From assembly GCF_009495745.1 (NCBI RefSeq), contig NZ_WIDQ01000021.1:1-64000 (forward strand): a stretch of 64,000 nucleotides of DNA, given 5' to 3'. Source of the stretch: Niveispirillum sp. SYP-B3756 (GTDB taxonomy: Bacteria > Pseudomonadota > Alphaproteobacteria > Azospirillales > Azospirillaceae). The notes under the pieces were generated by a model. It was given only the letters and a program-made list of their open reading frames with translations. It was not told the origin of the DNA and ran no database searches. How positions within the stretch are numbered: the first letter of the stretch is position 1; every line of letters begins with the position of its first letter. This document shows, piece by piece, positions 46,528 through 54,747 of the stretch. The translations under genes were made by a program, and so were the position numbers.

Positions 46528-47712
46528 ATGAACACCACAAACATGCCCGTGCGGGCGTTCCAGTGGCGGAAAACGCCCTTGGCCATGACCCTGCCTCCTG
46601 AAGCGCGGGTGGCGGCCTGCCGTGCCGCTTTCGCCTCGGGACGAGCCACGCCGGCAACGGGAGTGCTTTTCCTGGAAGCCTTGTTCCGCATGGCACATTT
46701 CGACGAGGCCATCGCCTTTTCCGAAGAGAACCCGCGGCCTCCAGGCTGCGATCCGGCATGGGATGCCGCCCTCATCCATAATCTGCTTGGCAGCGGTCAA
46801 AAGGAAAAGGCCCTGGCCCATGCCAACGCGGCGTTGAAGATGGCCCCCGGATGCTGGCCGATCGTGCATGAGCGGGCCGAGCTTCTGCTCCGCTTGGGCC
46901 GGGGCGCCGAGGCGGAAGCGGATATCGTGGCGCTGCTGGAGCAAAGCCACCTGTCCCTGACCCCGCAGATGAGTATGCATCTCAAACGGAGCAAGGAGCC
47001 GGCCCAGTTGCTGGAACTTCTCGACCGTTGGCCTGGCCGTGTTCAACCCGGTATCGCGCCGTGGCTGCGGGTGCAGTCTCTGCTGGCGCTCGACCGGCGG
47101 ACGGAGGCACTGGAATGGATGGATGTGGACAACCTTCTGCATCAGGAAGTGCTGCCGCTGCCGGATATCACCGACAGGGATGCCTTTCACAACGCACTGA
47201 TGCAGGAAACCACCGAGAGCGGATCGTTCCGTTACGAACCGCTCGATCTGGCAACGCGCAAGGGCCAGCAGACCAGCGTTCTGCTGAATGGCACCACCAG
47301 TATGCCGGTTCTGTTGTCGGCGATCCGCGGTGCCATTGACCGTTATGTGGCACGATTGCTGCCTGATTCCCCGTTCACACGGAGCATACCGAAAGCCGGG
47401 GCGCTGGATGCCTGGATGGTCCGTCTTGGACCCGGCGGCCGGCAGGCTGCGCACCTGCACCCGTCAGGCTGGCTCAGCGGTGTTTATTACATTTCAGCGC
47501 CGGGCGTCGATGAAACAGCGGGTGCTCTGGTCATCCCCTATGACAAGAATCCTGTCTGGCCGGTCCACACCCTGGTGCCGGAATCGGGTAAGCTGGTGCT
47601 TTTCCCGTCCTATTTCATGCATCACACCCTGCCGCACCGCAGCGAACAGCAGCGGGTCTGCGTGGCGTTCGATGTGCTGCCGCGGGGGGAAAACGAGATG
47701 ACGCTGCGCTGA
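46528..47712 (+). CDS. TPR-containing 2OG-Fe(II) oxygenase
   Basis: A 394-residue protein. The N-terminal ~200 residues form TPR-like helices (EKALAHANAALKMAPGCWPI). The C-terminal part carries the putative 2OG-Fe(II) oxygenase pattern HLHPSGWLSGVYYISAPG, with the distal His and Arg in FPSYFMHHTLPHRSEQQR. It follows the JmjC gene by 13 bases and ends exactly where the oppositely oriented cyclase gene ends. It is a second candidate peptide hydroxylase, perhaps acting on Asp or Asn of the core. Confidence 0.87.
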   Translation: MNTTNMPVRAFQWRKTPLAMTLPPEARVAACRAAFASGRATPATGVLFLEALFRMAHFDEAIAFSEENPRPPGCDPAWDAALIHNLLGSGQKEKALAHANAALKMAPGCWPIVHERAELLLRLGRGAEAEADIVALLEQSHLSLTPQMSMHLKRSKEPAQLLELLDRWPGRVQPGIAPWLRVQSLLALDRRTEALEWMDVDNLLHQEVLPLPDITDRDAFHNALMQETTESGSFRYEPLDLATRKGQQTSVLLNGTTSMPVLLSAIRGAIDRYVARLLPDSPFTRSIPKAGALDAWMVRLGPGGRQAAHLHPSGWLSGVYYISAPGVDETAGALVIPYDKNPVWPVHTLVPESGKLVLFPSYFMHHTLPHRSEQQRVCVAFDVLPRGENEMTLR

Positions 47713-49623
47713 TCACCCGTTTCCGCCGTCGGTCATCTGAAGGAATCGCGCCGCCATGAAGGCCTGAGCACAGTCGGAAATGCGGATAAATTGATCCAGC
47801 GTAGAGCACGCTGTGTCGATGGCCGGCCAATCATCGCCCAAAAAACGTTCCATTGCTTCCAGATCGAAAATCCGCCGCGCCGACGCAGAGCTTTGCAGAC
47901 CCGGCAAGGCGGCACGCATACTCTCCCGCCAAGTCTCGGCACGGATGGGGAAGCTGGAGAAATCGTCGCCAAAGCGATGATCGTTCACAATCGCCTCGGG
48001 AAGCCGCCCGGCCAGCATCCGGCGCATTAACCACCGGGTCCGCCCACGGCGCAAATATTGGCTGGCCGGAACCGACAAGGCAAAATCGACAATCCGGCGG
48101 TCAGCGAACGGAGTCCGCAGGCTCATGCCATGGGCACGCCAGGGCAGATACAGGCCATCAAGATAGGGGTGGTCACGCCCCATCGGCTCCAGCATATTCG
48201 ACCGCTTGTCACGGGCGACGGCCCAGGCCCTGTTCCAGCCATATCGCTCAGCCGTCGCCTTCGCTGTCTCCGGCGACAGAAAAGCCGTGGAACCGTGGGG
48301 ATCTGTCCATACCAGGGGCCGGCGCCGCAGCCGCCAGACCCAATCCGGCACCGCCGTACCGGCCAGCGCGCGCATCATGGACGGCCCCCGCCGCCGGACA
48401 AAATGCAGCATGTTCCAGGCCAGCGCGAACCAGCGCCCGGAATTGCGCAAATCATCGAGATGATGCCAGCCGTCAGCCGATAAGGTTTGATTGCCGCCCT
48501 GGCCGCCCAGCACGGTGGTGATGCCGTCGGCCTTCATCATCCGGCGGGCATCCTCCAGCAGTCCCGACAGGTGAGGGGTGGTGGAAAACAGCCCCGTCTG
48601 GCGCTGCCGGTCCATGGTGGCCATGTCACCGGGGGCCGTCCTGTAGGGGATGAACCTGACGGTGAAATCAGGATGGTTCTGCAAAAAAGCGTCAACCACC
48701 GGCCGTTGATCGGCGATCTTGTCCCGGCGGCGCCAGACGCAAAGGTCCGGTGGGTCGAACACGGCATAGCCGATCAGCGGCCCCAGCTTCTGCCGCAACA
48801 CGCTTTCCGCCACCGCCAGACTGTCAAGGCCACCGCTGAGCAGGATGCCGGTGCGCTCCCCGTCGCCGCCATAATGATCCCTGACCACACGATCGAAAAG
48901 GTTGCGGGCAGCCTCAACGTAATCATCATCCGACCATCCCGTTGGCGCGTCCCGGACCGTGGGAACCCACCAGCGCCGGCAGTCAACAATCGCATCGCGG
49001 GTCAGGGTCAGGACATGGGCGCGCGGTACACGCCGCAGGTCTTTATAGCCGGTTTCCGTTGCGTCCATGGCCGTCATGGTCACCGCAGCGGCAAACGCCA
49101 CGTCATCCAGGCCCGGATCGACACCGGGCAAGGCCAGCAAAGGCCGGGGGTGATTGCAAAAAGCGATGAAGCGGCCAGGGTAATGGACAAAGAACAGGGG
49201 CCGGGACGGGGTTTGGTCACGGCACAGCCACACGGTTGCACATGTGGGATCATAGGCGAAGAATGTGAATTCCCCGTGCAGGTGACCTGCCGCCTCGGCA
49301 CCCCACCGCAGCCAGGCCGCAGCCAGAACATCCTCGGACCGGCGGTGGCCTTGCGGCAAATCCAGCTGAACGGCCAGGTCGTCGATGTTGGCGAAACGGC
49401 ATTCGCCGCCGATCACCACCCCTGACGAAAGCGTTCTGACGAATCGTTGAGCCGGAGTCCGCTGCGCAAGCCGGACTGACGCTGCGGCAATGGTCAGTCC
49501 CGCGTACCGCTCAATGCGGGGCGCCCCACCACACCACGGCGCAAGGGCCGCCCCCAGAGCCGCCGACGTAAGCACGGCATCTTCCCCAAAAGGGAGGATA
49601 CCCAGAAAATGGATCATACACAC
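47713..49623 (-). CDS. Asparagine-synthetase-type macrolactam cyclase (cluster 2)
   Basis: About 636 residues: an N-terminal Ntn-like domain, then an ATP-pyrophosphatase domain with ILLSGGLDSLAVAES and, later, VLGGQGGNQTLS. GTG 49623 has TAAGGG six bases upstream and would give M-C-M-I-H; ATG 49617 aligns better with the cluster 1 protein (MIHFLGI against MSAFAGI). The GTG start would restore a Cys2 as in true glutamine-dependent AsnB. It lies directly behind the precursor gene. Confidence 0.85.
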   Translation of the reverse strand: MCMIHFLGILPFGEDAVLTSAALGAALAPWCGGAPRIERYAGLTIAAASVRLAQRTPAQRFVRTLSSGVVIGGECRFANIDDLAVQLDLPQGHRRSEDVLAAAWLRWGAEAAGHLHGEFTFFAYDPTCATVWLCRDQTPSRPLFFVHYPGRFIAFCNHPRPLLALPGVDPGLDDVAFAAAVTMTAMDATETGYKDLRRVPRAHVLTLTRDAIVDCRRWWVPTVRDAPTGWSDDDYVEAARNLFDRVVRDHYGGDGERTGILLSGGLDSLAVAESVLRQKLGPLIGYAVFDPPDLCVWRRRDKIADQRPVVDAFLQNHPDFTVRFIPYRTAPGDMATMDRQRQTGLFSTTPHLSGLLEDARRMMKADGITTVLGGQGGNQTLSADGWHHLDDLRNSGRWFALAWNMLHFVRRRGPSMMRALAGTAVPDWVWRLRRRPLVWTDPHGSTAFLSPETAKATAERYGWNRAWAVARDKRSNMLEPMGRDHPYLDGLYLPWRAHGMSLRTPFADRRIVDFALSVPASQYLRRGRTRWLMRRMLAGRLPEAIVNDHRFGDDFSSFPIRAETWRESMRAALPGLQSSASARRIFDLEAMERFLGDDWPAIDTACSTLDQFIRISDCAQAFMAARFLQMTDGGNG

Positions 49624-49632
49624 CGCCAGCCC

Positions 49633-49791
49633 TTAGGAAGGGCTGCTCAGACCATCATCATCCGTGGAGTTGTTGGTGGGACCATAGGTATTGTCCGCGA
49701 TATCAACCTGATTCAAAACCGGTGCGTTCCACGGTTTGCGGGCGGAAAAATTCTCGTCAGCCGACAGCCGGTTCGTCTCACCTCGCTCCAT
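49633..49791 (-). CDS. Lasso-like RiPP precursor peptide 2
   Basis: A 52-residue ORF (53 with the preceding ATG at 49794), with AAAAAGGGGG five bases upstream of ATG 49791. The leader has W21-x2-P24-x-L26-x3-D30-x4-T35, a variant of the lasso leader motif. With Thr35 at -2, the core is the 16 residues GPTNNSTDDDGLSSPS: Gly1 with Asp8 or Asp9 as ring partner, a conventional lasso layout. It ends in Ser, as does precursor 1, and shares the DDG motif. The cyclase gene begins 10 bases later. Easily missed because of its size. Confidence 0.8.
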   Translation of the reverse strand: MERGETNRLSADENFSARKPWNAPVLNQVDIADNTYGPTNNSTDDDGLSSPS

Positions 49792-49947
49792 CATCACCCC
49801 CCTTTTTAGCCGTAAATATCATTACTCTTGTGAGGTCAAATTGTATCCAGGCCCCTATCCGTTTGCAAGCGGGATCGAAAACGCGATGCTTGCAGCGCTA
49901 TCGGGGCCAAATCAGCGCAGGAGCCTGGATTTCCCGATCGGGTTACG

Positions 49948-50118
49948 TGGCACTACGTACAACTCGGCAAGCCGATCCAGAACGCCTTCGTGGAAAGCTT
50001 CAACGAAGGCTTGCGACATAATTGCCTGACTGAAACCCTCTTTCATGCCCTGCGGTGCGCCTGCCAAGTTCTGGTCGACTGTTATAGAGAATACAACAAT
50101 ATTCAATCCGATAATTTC
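49948..50118 (+). pseudogene. IS3-family transposase (OrfB) C-terminal remnant
   Basis: WHYVQLGKPIQNAFVESFNE followed by GLRHNCLTETLF reproduces the conserved C-terminal part of IS3-group transposases (WxYxxPGKPxQNAFxESFNGRLRDECLNET). There is no start or upstream catalytic core. The remnant separates the precursor/cyclase pair from the tail-collar operon. Confidence 0.85.
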
Positions 50119-50179
50119 AATGCAAAACCATATATCCCTGATCACAGCCGGAGACAGTTTGCGGATGAGAAACAATATA

Positions 50180-50218
50180 TTAAGAATCGATCGAATTTTA
50201 AATTCGATCGATTCTTAA
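50180..50218. promoter_or_regulatory. 39-bp perfect palindrome abutting a promoter
   Basis: Two perfect 19-base arms (50180-50198, TTAAGAATCGATCGAATTT, and 50200-50218) meet at a single central T. The right arm ends at the -35 hexamer of the tail-collar promoter. It could be a repressor site, or a residue of an IS terminus next to the transposase remnant. Confidence 0.85.
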
Positions 50219-50247
50219 TTGACACGGTATCCGTGCACATGTCATAT
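50219..50247 (+). promoter_or_regulatory. Candidate promoter of the tail-collar operon
   Basis: TTGACA (50219-50224), 17 bases, then TCATAT (50242-50247). The -35 context TAATTGACACGG is identical to that of the precursor 1 promoter, while the -10 is weaker. The first gene starts 68 bases downstream. Confidence 0.6.
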
Positions 50248-50314
50248 GCTCATTCACGCTTCATTGCGCGTACATCGGATAATAGATGTCGCGTCAGCAA
50301 GGGGGGCATCAAGC

Positions 50315-50875
50315 GTGGGCGACTATTTTATCGGCGAGATCAGGATATTCAGTTTCCAACCGACGTCTGTTCCGACTGGCTGGATGCAATGCAATGGCCA
50401 GGAACTGACCATCGCGCAATACACGGCCCTTTATGCACTGCTCGGTGTTCAGTTCGGTGGCGATGCCAGGACCAAATTCAATGTGCCCGATCTGCGCGGA
50501 CGCGCCATCGTTGGCACCTATACCGGCGGGCATCTTCCGGTCAACGTGAACACCAAGTACCCCCAGGGGATCACCGGCCAGGCGGGTGTCGAAAGCGTGA
50601 AGCTGACCGCCGCCCAGGTTCCTCCACACATCCACACCGTCTACGCCTCGAAAGGCGCGGCAGAGTCCGCTTCGCCAAAGTCAGGGCTGTATGCCAACGT
50701 CGCCGGCTCAATCGCAAACTACTTCATAGCGTCAACGTCCGCGACACCGGCGGCTCCCCTGGATAGCAGAACCATCGACACCGTCGGCGGAGGGGGCGCA
50801 CATGAAAACCAGCAGCCTTACCTGACGCTTAATTTCTGCATTGCAACGTCCGGCGTCTTTCCGTCCCGTCAATAA
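50315..50875 (+). CDS. Tail-collar (MdpB-like) protein 1
   Basis: 186 residues with the phage tail-collar domain pattern: DYFIGEIRIFSFQPTSVPTG, MQCNGQELTIAQYTALYALL and FGGDARTKFNVPDLRGR, then a C-terminal FCIATSGVFP. GTG 50315 follows AAGGGGGG. It is the first of three tandem paralogues. Such microcystin-dependent-protein-like genes occur outside prophages in many bacteria; their function is unclear. No other phage gene is present. Confidence 0.88.
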   Translation: MGDYFIGEIRIFSFQPTSVPTGWMQCNGQELTIAQYTALYALLGVQFGGDARTKFNVPDLRGRAIVGTYTGGHLPVNVNTKYPQGITGQAGVESVKLTAAQVPPHIHTVYASKGAAESASPKSGLYANVAGSIANYFIASTSATPAAPLDSRTIDTVGGGGAHENQQPYLTLNFCIATSGVFPSRQ

Positions 50876-50907
50876 AACGTATACCGGATTAAAGAGGGAG
50901 CACGATA

Positions 50908-51438
50908 ATGGATCCTTTCCTTGGAGAAATCCGGATCTTCGCCGGTTCGTACGCGCCAATTGATTGGAGCTTCTGTAACGGGAGCACACTTGCGATCAAG
51001 CAATACGAGGCGCTGTATGCCCTTATCGGGGCCACTTATGGTGGTAATGCTGTTACTGATTTCAAAATTCCCGATTTGCGGAGCCGAGTGCCCATTCATA
51101 TGGGACAGGGGCCAGGGCTGACCATCAATCACGGACTCGCCAGCATTGGCGGTGTCGAAACGGTGACTTTGACGATCGCCCAGGTTCCGGCACATACCCA
51201 TGCGATGAATGCCACCACCTCGCAAGCCAATTCCGAACTGCCGAACAATGCCCAATTGGCCACTGTGGACAAGGGCACGCAGTTCATCACCGGAAATGCG
51301 CCCAACCTGTTCAGCTTTCCCATGTCCGCCAACATGGTGAGTACGACCACCGGAAATCAGCCTCACCTCAATATCATGCCGACGATGGGGCTTAACTACA
51401 TTTTCTGCCTAACCGGCATTTTTCCGATGCATAATTAA
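50908..51438 (+). CDS. Tail-collar (MdpB-like) protein 2
   Basis: 176 residues. PFLGEIRIFAGSYAPIDWSF, a CNGSTLAIKQYEALYALIG core and YGGNAVTDFKIPDLRSR give the collar domain; the C-terminus is FCLTGIFPMHN. GAGGGAG precedes the ATG. It is the second paralogue of the trio, 32 bases after the first. Confidence 0.9.
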   Translation: MDPFLGEIRIFAGSYAPIDWSFCNGSTLAIKQYEALYALIGATYGGNAVTDFKIPDLRSRVPIHMGQGPGLTINHGLASIGGVETVTLTIAQVPAHTHAMNATTSQANSELPNNAQLATVDKGTQFITGNAPNLFSFPMSANMVSTTTGNQPHLNIMPTMGLNYIFCLTGIFPMHN

Positions 51439-51450
51439 GGAGAGACGATC

Positions 51451-52014
51451 ATGGATGCGTTTTATGGCGAGATCCGCGCCTTTCCTTTTTCCTTTTGCCC
51501 TGAAAACTGGGCCTATTGCAACGGTAACCTTCTGTCTTTCGCGCAATATCAAGCTATTGCCGCCATATTGGGCACCAGGTTCGGTGGTGACGGCAAGACG
51601 ACAATCGGGCTGCCTAATCTCAACGGCTTGATCGTTGCCGGTGTCGGCGCAGGTCCGGGGTTGACAACGTGGGCTTGGGGAACGACTGCGGGGTCGGAGC
51701 AGGTTACGATCGTCTCAAGCATGTACCCGTCCCACACTCACGCCGTGACCGCGATGTCGGGTGCCTCTGCATCGCGTACTGCGTCTCCAAACACGGCGGC
51801 GCCACTGTCGTGCCTCAGCCTTCTGAACGACGGTACAACCAACCAGAAAACCTTCGACATTAGTCCTGTTGCGCAAGGAGATCTGATGCCGATGGCAGCC
51901 ACCTCGCTTTCGCCCAGTATGGGCGGCGGCCAGGCACACGAAAACCGCCAGCCAGTCTTGCCGTTGAGCTGGTGCATGTGCGTCAGCGATGCGGTTTGGC
52001 CTCAGCATCCATAA
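51451..52014 (+). CDS. Tail-collar (MdpB-like) protein 3
   Basis: 187 residues: AFYGEIRAFPFSFCPENWAY, CNGNLLSFAQYQAIAAILG, FGGDGKTTIGLPNLNG. It has a longer Ser/Thr/Ala-rich middle and ends CVSDAVWPQHP. AAGGAGAG precedes the ATG. The variable centres and conserved ends of the three suggest divergence of surface-exposed parts. Confidence 0.9.
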   Translation: MDAFYGEIRAFPFSFCPENWAYCNGNLLSFAQYQAIAAILGTRFGGDGKTTIGLPNLNGLIVAGVGAGPGLTTWAWGTTAGSEQVTIVSSMYPSHTHAVTAMSGASASRTASPNTAAPLSCLSLLNDGTTNQKTFDISPVAQGDLMPMAATSLSPSMGGGQAHENRQPVLPLSWCMCVSDAVWPQHP

Positions 52015-52036
52015 CCTTTGGCCGAAGGAAGACGAA

Positions 52037-52654
52037 ATGACCGCTGAGGCACCATTTCGCCTGCCGGGCGTTCAGAATGCGCGGCGGCCCGCCCGCCCGC
52101 TGCGCATTCCACTGCCCGAAACGCCCGAATTGCAACAACTGAACGTAAAATTGCGGCCTGAAACGCCTGACGACATACCGTTCCTGATTCAACTCTATGC
52201 CCGGTCGCGGTCGGCTGAGATGCTGATGCTGGACACGTGGGACGGAGACATGAAAAAGGACTTTCTCGAAAAGCAGTTCAGCTATCAATATTTGCATCAC
52301 TCCCGCTATTACACGAACGCCGATTTCACCGTCATCACCATGGCGGACCGCCCCATCGGCCGGATCTATCTGTTCTGGGACAATGATGGCGGGCGTGACT
52401 GCCGGCTGTTCGAATTCCAGCTCGTCCCTACCGTCCGCAACCGGGGCATCGGCAGCGCCCTGCTGTCCGCACTGCTGCGGCAGGCCCAAACGCTGAAACG
52501 GTCGGTCAGTCTGCACGTTGAACCGATCAATGGAGCAAGGCGGCTTTACGCCCGTTTCGGCTTTCTGCCTGTCGGTGCAGAGGCGAAAGGTGGAATGATG
52601 ATGATGCGCTGGAACAATGGCCCCCTGGAGCAAGGTTTGCGACTGGCCATCTGA
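52037..52654 (+). CDS. GNAT-family N-acetyltransferase
   Basis: 205 residues. The acetyl-CoA loop is in VPTVRNRGIGSALLSALLRQ, followed by LHVEPINGARRLYARFGFLP, typical of GNAT motif A and B. It is the fourth gene of the tail-collar operon, 22 bases after the third collar gene. It could acetylate a collar protein or the peptide, but nothing in the sequence fixes the substrate. Confidence 0.9.
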   Translation: MTAEAPFRLPGVQNARRPARPLRIPLPETPELQQLNVKLRPETPDDIPFLIQLYARSRSAEMLMLDTWDGDMKKDFLEKQFSYQYLHHSRYYTNADFTVITMADRPIGRIYLFWDNDGGRDCRLFEFQLVPTVRNRGIGSALLSALLRQAQTLKRSVSLHVEPINGARRLYARFGFLPVGAEAKGGMMMMRWNNGPLEQGLRLAI

Positions 52655-52695
52655 ATAGCCATACCCGAGAACACCTTCCTGAATACCGAAAAAGC

Positions 52696-52730
52696 AAGGC
52701 GCCGTGGACCAAAGTCCCGGCGCCTTCTTC
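52696..52730 (+). terminator. Putative intrinsic terminator
   Basis: AAGGCGCCG and GGAC pair with GTCC and CGGCGCCTT around a CAAA loop, with one mismatch, and are followed by TTCTTC. It lies 42 bases after the GNAT stop. Between here and 52987 I see no gene. Confidence 0.6.
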
Positions 52731-52987
52731 ATGAAGTACGAAGACATTCACGGATGTGTTTATCCGGAAAGTATATGGTGCTTTTTAGAGCCGGGTGCGG
52801 TTAACCGGAGTGGCTCAAGACGTTATCATATCAATCTCCCTTGATCGTGACCGATCCAGGGAGAGTTCGTGTTCCCTCATGCGCCGGGCGGGCGCTTCCG
52901 CGCCCTTGGCTTGACAAGCCGCGAGGTGCTGAGCCCGCGGTCGCCGGTCTCCAGTCCGCCAAGGGTCAAACCCTCGGCGGCTTGGTA

Positions 52988-53308
52988 TCAGTTGAATCCC
53001 ACCTGATAACGGATGGTCCCATCGGCATTGTGCCCTACCGGTACCATAAACAGGTCGAACGTCCCCAGCGTATCGTGAGTCAGGGGATGGGTCTGTTGGT
53101 TGAGCACCAAATTCGGAGTCGTTCCGTGAAGAAACAACGAAAACGGCAAACGCAGCCGGCGCGAATCGGTATCCGCCTTGCCGGCAACAACACTATCCAG
53201 GCGCAATGCCTCTGTCACATCCGGATGGGTAACGGTAAAGGTGTCGCCGACCAACGGGGAAAAATGCTCCAGCCGAAGATCGGCAACCTGCAATTCTGCT
53301 TCAGACAT
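52988..53308 (-). CDS. Small DUF6916-like protein
   Basis: A 106-residue predicted beta-rich protein (LRLEHFSPLVGDTFTV, LRLPFSLFLHGT, PLTHDTLGTFDLFMVPVG). The pattern matches the small protein (DUF6916) often found with MdpB-like tail-collar genes; no enzymatic motif is present. ATG 53308 follows GAGGATAG. It probably works with the collar proteins. Confidence 0.65.
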   Translation of the reverse strand: MSEAELQVADLRLEHFSPLVGDTFTVTHPDVTEALRLDSVVAGKADTDSRRLRLPFSLFLHGTTPNLVLNQQTHPLTHDTLGTFDLFMVPVGHNADGTIRYQVGFN

Positions 53309-53385
53309 CACTATCCTCGCGCATCATGATAATAGGATAATATCAACTTTTACGAAAGTCCGCCACAGATACAAAAGACACCACG

Positions 53386-53670
53386 CTAATTAATAATAAT
53401 GATCAAATCCCTCTCCAGCATCTGATCAAGCCACGGGATGACGTCATGCTGGATGGTTTCTGCGTCGGCGTTATAATCCCGCTGAAGCGCCGCACATAAT
53501 TCACCAACCGACATCACGTTCTGCAAACGTTTCCAAATGTCCGAGCCAACCGGGTCGAGATTGTAATAGCAGCCGGATATGACATCCAGCATCACCACTT
53601 CGTCATCGACTTCGGAAAACAAAGGAGGCGGACTCGCTTGGCTGATACGAGTCTCGGACGTGATGGTCAT
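53386..53670 (-). CDS. PqqD-like RiPP recognition element (cluster 2)
   Basis: 94 residues with the PqqD pattern: LFSEVDDEVVMLDVISGCYY, NLDPVGSDIWKRLQ, then SVGELCAALQRDYNA and VIPWLDQMLERDLI. It is the island 2 counterpart of the element at 21356 and probably binds the leader of precursor 2, although it lies 3.6 kb away on the far side of the collar operon. The start at 53670 (MTITSETR) fits better than a longer reading. Confidence 0.87.
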   Translation of the reverse strand: MTITSETRISQASPPPLFSEVDDEVVMLDVISGCYYNLDPVGSDIWKRLQNVMSVGELCAALQRDYNADAETIQHDVIPWLDQMLERDLIIIIN

Positions 53671-53788
53671 GATGGCCCCGGTTTGCAACAAAAACATTCA
53701 ATACTATCATTTTCTGAGCATACATGACAATCGTTTTGCGACACGCCCGGGAAAGTAGCAACTCGCTTATGATGACGAGCATCCCCCC

Positions 53789-54700
53789 TTACCCCACCGC
53801 CGCCTTGATCAGCCCCGCCACGTCGCCATCATCGCGGAACCCTGCTGCCCGTGCGGCGGTGGCGATCAGGGGCGGCTGGCTGGCGAATTTGGCCTCCACC
53901 GCCGGGTCGGGGGCATAGGTCACATCAAATGCGCCGAACCGGTCGGTCAGGGCTGACACCAGTTCCCCCAGGGTCAGGCGCAGCACGGGCGGCAGCCAGA
54001 CGCGGCCCTGACCGGGCAGAGAGGCCGCGTGCAGCAGCGCATCCACGGCAGCCGAAACCGACATCCACCAGCACACGCCCTGCTCGGAGACCGGCAAGCG
54101 CACCGGGCGATGGTCCCGTGCCGCCCACATCACCTCGCTCATGAAGGCGGAGATCAGACCCGATGGGGCAGGGGGCCGGGCGACGATGCCGGGCAGGCGC
54201 AGGCTGCTGCCATCAATGAAGCCGCGCCGGCTGTAATCCGTTACCAGCAACTCGCCGACCAGCTTCTGCATCCCATAGGACAGGCCGGGCCGGGCGGGCG
54301 TGGCATCATCCACCTGATCGGGCAGCGGGTCGCCATAGACGGCCACCGAACTGGCAAAGACCAGCCGGGCCGGCCTGTTCTGCCGGCGCAGCGCATCCAG
54401 CAGCCCCTGCGTGCCACCGAGATTGGCCGCCATGCCCAGATCGAAATCCCGCTCCGCCAGCCCGCCGGGCACGGAGGCGAGATGGAAGACCAGATCGGCC
54501 GGTAAGGCCAGCGCATCGGCCCAGATGCCAGCATCAGCAATATCACCGGTCACGGGGGTTACACGCGGATCATCGGGCAGGGCGCTGAACTGCCGGTCCA
54601 CGAGGGTCAGGCGGGCGAAAGCGGGCCCCGCCCCCGCCAGCAGATGGCGGACAAGGGCGGCACCGACGAAACCACCGGCACCGGTAACAAGGATATGCAT
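53789..54700 (-). CDS. NAD-dependent epimerase/dehydrogenase (D-erythronate dehydrogenase-like)
   Basis: A 303-residue extended SDR. The Rossmann motif is TGAGGFVGAALVRHLL, with active-site Ser in ASSVAVYGD and YxxxK in YGMQKLVGE. The overall pattern resembles DenD-type sugar-acid dehydrogenases more than nucleotide-sugar epimerases. It diverges from the LysR gene with a LysR box between them. Confidence 0.85.
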   Translation of the reverse strand: MHILVTGAGGFVGAALVRHLLAGAGPAFARLTLVDRQFSALPDDPRVTPVTGDIADAGIWADALALPADLVFHLASVPGGLAERDFDLGMAANLGGTQGLLDALRRQNRPARLVFASSVAVYGDPLPDQVDDATPARPGLSYGMQKLVGELLVTDYSRRGFIDGSSLRLPGIVARPPAPSGLISAFMSEVMWAARDHRPVRLPVSEQGVCWWMSVSAAVDALLHAASLPGQGRVWLPPVLRLTLGELVSALTDRFGAFDVTYAPDPAVEAKFASQPPLIATAARAAGFRDDGDVAGLIKAAVG

Positions 54701-54747
54701 GGGATTTCCTCCGATGCCGTCACGATAGGGGCTCGACCACCATCACC

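Noticed and set aside
50315-52014. Tail-collar genes read as part of a prophage
   Set aside because: No capsid, terminase, tail tube, integrase or lysis gene is present. The trio stands alone with GNAT and DUF6916-like genes, as MdpB-like genes often do.
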